Shown here: in pieces, positions 63,092 through 64,000 of the stretch
Layout of the letters: every line of letters begins with the position of its first letter
How positions within the stretch are numbered: position 1 is the stretch's first letter
Assembly (NCBI GenBank): GCA_964638155.1
Contig: CAZWYI010000001.1
Location: 1-64,000 of the forward strand
Source: CAYZTD01 sp964638155
GTDB taxonomy: Archaea > Thermoplasmatota > E2 > DHVEG-1
Direction of reading: 5' to 3'
Length of the DNA stretch: 64,000 nt
Made by a program: the position numbers and the translations under genes
Notes under the pieces: model-generated
The model's database searches: none
Seen by the model: only the letters and a program-made list of their open reading frames with translations
What the model was told of the DNA's origin: nothing

Positions 63092-63664
63092 ATGAAAAAA
63101 GAAATTAGACTTCTTGGGATAGATGATGTTCCTTTCAAGTTTAAAGATAAGAAAGTTACAATAATAGGAGTAGTAATGAGAGGAGGAAAGTATATAGAAG
63201 GAGTACTAAAAAAAGAAGTTACAACAGACGGATTAGATTCAACTGATAAATGTATAGAGATGGTAAATAAAACGAGGCATAAAACCCAAATTAAAGCAAT
63301 ACTTCTTGATGGAATAGCATTAGGCGGTTTCAACATTGTTGACATTGAAAAATTATATTCTAAAACTGACATTCCTGTAATAACTATTACCAGAGACAAA
63401 CCAGATAATCAAAAAATAAAAGATGCCCTAAAAAAACATTTTTCAGATTGGGAAAAAAGATTATATCTAATAGAAAAAGGAAATATGATAAAAATAATTA
63501 CAAAACACAATCCAATCCATATTAAATGTGCAGGTATTAGTGCAGATGAGGCAAAAGAAATAATAAAGATATCAACAATTAGGGGTGTTATCCCAGAGCC
63601 GATAAGAGTAGCACATATAATAGCATCTGGAATAACAAGGGGTGAATCATATGGGAAAGCCTAA
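63092..63664 (+). CDS. DUF99-family protein (endonuclease V-like fold)
   Basis: 190 aa. IRLLGIDDVPF, IGVVMRGGKYIEGVL, TTDGLDSTDKCIEMV, AILLDGIALGGFNIVDIEKLY in two parts, and VITITRDKP match DUF99 across its length. The late IRVAHIIASGITRGES is also typical. DUF99 shares the RNase H-like fold of endonuclease V but no activity is established. It overlaps the ferredoxin gene by 14 nt. Confidence 0.9.
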   Translation: MKKEIRLLGIDDVPFKFKDKKVTIIGVVMRGGKYIEGVLKKEVTTDGLDSTDKCIEMVNKTRHKTQIKAILLDGIALGGFNIVDIEKLYSKTDIPVITITRDKPDNQKIKDALKKHFSDWEKRLYLIEKGNMIKIITKHNPIHIKCAGISADEAKEIIKISTIRGVIPEPIRVAHIIASGITRGESYGKA

Positions 63665-63839
63665 AGCAAAAGTTGATAAGAAAAAGTGTCTTGCCTGTGG
63701 CGGATGTATATCAGTTTGCCCACAAGATGCTATATCCTGGATAGCAAACAAAGCAGAAGTCGATCCTGAGAAATGCATAAGCTGCGCGATATGTATTAGA
63801 ACATGTCCTGTTGGAGCAATAAAAGGAGATGGTTTATAA
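63651..63839 (+). CDS. 2x[4Fe-4S] ferredoxin
   Basis: 62 aa from the ATG at 63651, behind a ggggtga ribosome binding site. Two CxxCxxCxxxCP sets are seen: CLACGGCISVCPQDAI and CISCAICIRTCPVGAI. The stop overlaps the ATG of the geranylgeranyl reductase (TAATG), so the two are coupled. It is probably the electron donor for that reductase. Confidence 0.93.
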   Translation: MGKPKAKVDKKKCLACGGCISVCPQDAISWIANKAEVDPEKCISCAICIRTCPVGAIKGDGL

Positions 63840-64000
63840 TGAAATATGATGTAGTAATTGTTGGATCGGGGCCTGCAGGTAGTGTTACAGCAAGATTTGC
63901 AGCAGAAGGAGGAGCAAAAGTTCTCGTAATCGAGAGGCGTGCAGAAGTAGGTGTACCAGTACTTTGTGGGGAAGGTATTAGTAGAAAAATTGATGAATGG
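63839..64000 (+). CDS. Geranylgeranyl reductase, N-terminal part (runs off window)
   Basis: 54 codons are visible: YDVVIVGSGPAGSVTARFAA (FAD site) and then VGVPVLCGEGISRKIDEW, with the P-x-x-C-G-E motif of digeranylgeranylglycerophospholipid reductase. It is coupled to the ferredoxin gene by a 1-nt stop/start overlap. This copy is the better candidate for the membrane-lipid reductase. Confidence 0.88.
   Translation, partial: MKYDVVIVGSGPAGSVTARFAAEGGAKVLVIERRAEVGVPVLCGEGISRKIDEW

Noticed and set aside
1..64000. CRISPR array or rRNA genes
   Set aside because: No regularly spaced repeats and no rRNA-like conserved blocks were seen on either strand.

Overview
The window is about 64 kb of very AT-rich archaeal DNA. 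The archaeal assignment rests on ether-lipid enzymes (GGGP synthase, DGGGP synthase, CarS, two geranylgeranyl reductases), FEN-1, NucS/EndoMS, XPD helicase, AglB, Cbf5, archaeal AdkA/Cmk, PurP and a GMP synthetase split into two subunits. Split GuaA, PurP, NucS and a PGF-CTERM protein point to a euryarchaeote. A Thermoplasmatota-like lineage is my guess from the low GC and the missing L34e/L14e genes behind SecY; the window does not prove it. Genes are short-spaced, many starts lie about 25 nt behind a TATA-like box, and others carry GGAGG-type ribosome binding sites.

Layout. 1-6 kb: sulfotransferase fragment, TSUP transporter, DUF4314-like protein, FEN-1, ornithine carbamoyltransferase, a secreted Hint-domain protein and a membrane protein. 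6.2-12.1 kb: a five-gene operon (Ca-binding/Ig-like/DUF4129 membrane protein, small membrane protein, MoxR ATPase, DUF58 protein, membrane protein). The last gene seems to start at AUA, 18 bases inside the DUF58 gene. 12.1-28.9 kb: mostly housekeeping genes (histidine kinase, PurP, beta-CASP nuclease, OB-HD nuclease, a Trm112 mini-gene, XPD, the overlapping Taw2/Tsr3 pair, an acyl-CoA synthetase subunit, CarS, DGGGP synthase) plus a DUF2283 gene broken at a run of nine A.

28.9-31.5 kb is the accessory part. A 29-bp direct repeat (28 of 29 identical) includes the 3' end of a tRNA-Ala(GGC) gene and brackets about 2.5 kb. Inside lie a truncated, frameshifted transglutaminase, an 84-aa unknown protein, a close homologue of the methyl-dependent restriction enzyme DpnI, and a chimeric ORF ending in a tyrosine-recombinase tail. 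I read this as a decayed integrative element carrying a defence gene.

31.6-49.4 kb: METTL5-like methyltransferase, NYN protein, the tail of the ribosomal protein operon (L15-SecY-AdkA-DUF106-Cmk-Cbf5), tRNA-Ser(GGA), a degenerate class II aldolase paired with MtnA, a large PKD-repeat secreted protein, topoisomerase I, PurE, split GMP synthetase, MgtC-like protein, UbiX-like protein, GGGP synthase and NucS. 49.4-64 kb: an AMMECR1-PyrC-membrane protein-IMPase operon, a very large AglB with an added C-terminal Ig-like region, PRPP synthetase, several surface proteins, geranylgeranyl reductase, Pth2, a PGF-CTERM protein, and DUF99-ferredoxin-geranylgeranyl reductase running off the end.

Taken together, the genes cover purine synthesis (Prs, PurE, PurP, GuaA), ether-lipid assembly (GGGPS, DGGGPS, CarS, GGR with ferredoxin), tRNA/rRNA modification (Taw2, Tsr3, Cbf5, METTL5-like with Trm112), DNA repair (FEN-1, XPD, NucS, TopA) and a glycosylated, Ig/PKD-rich cell surface.
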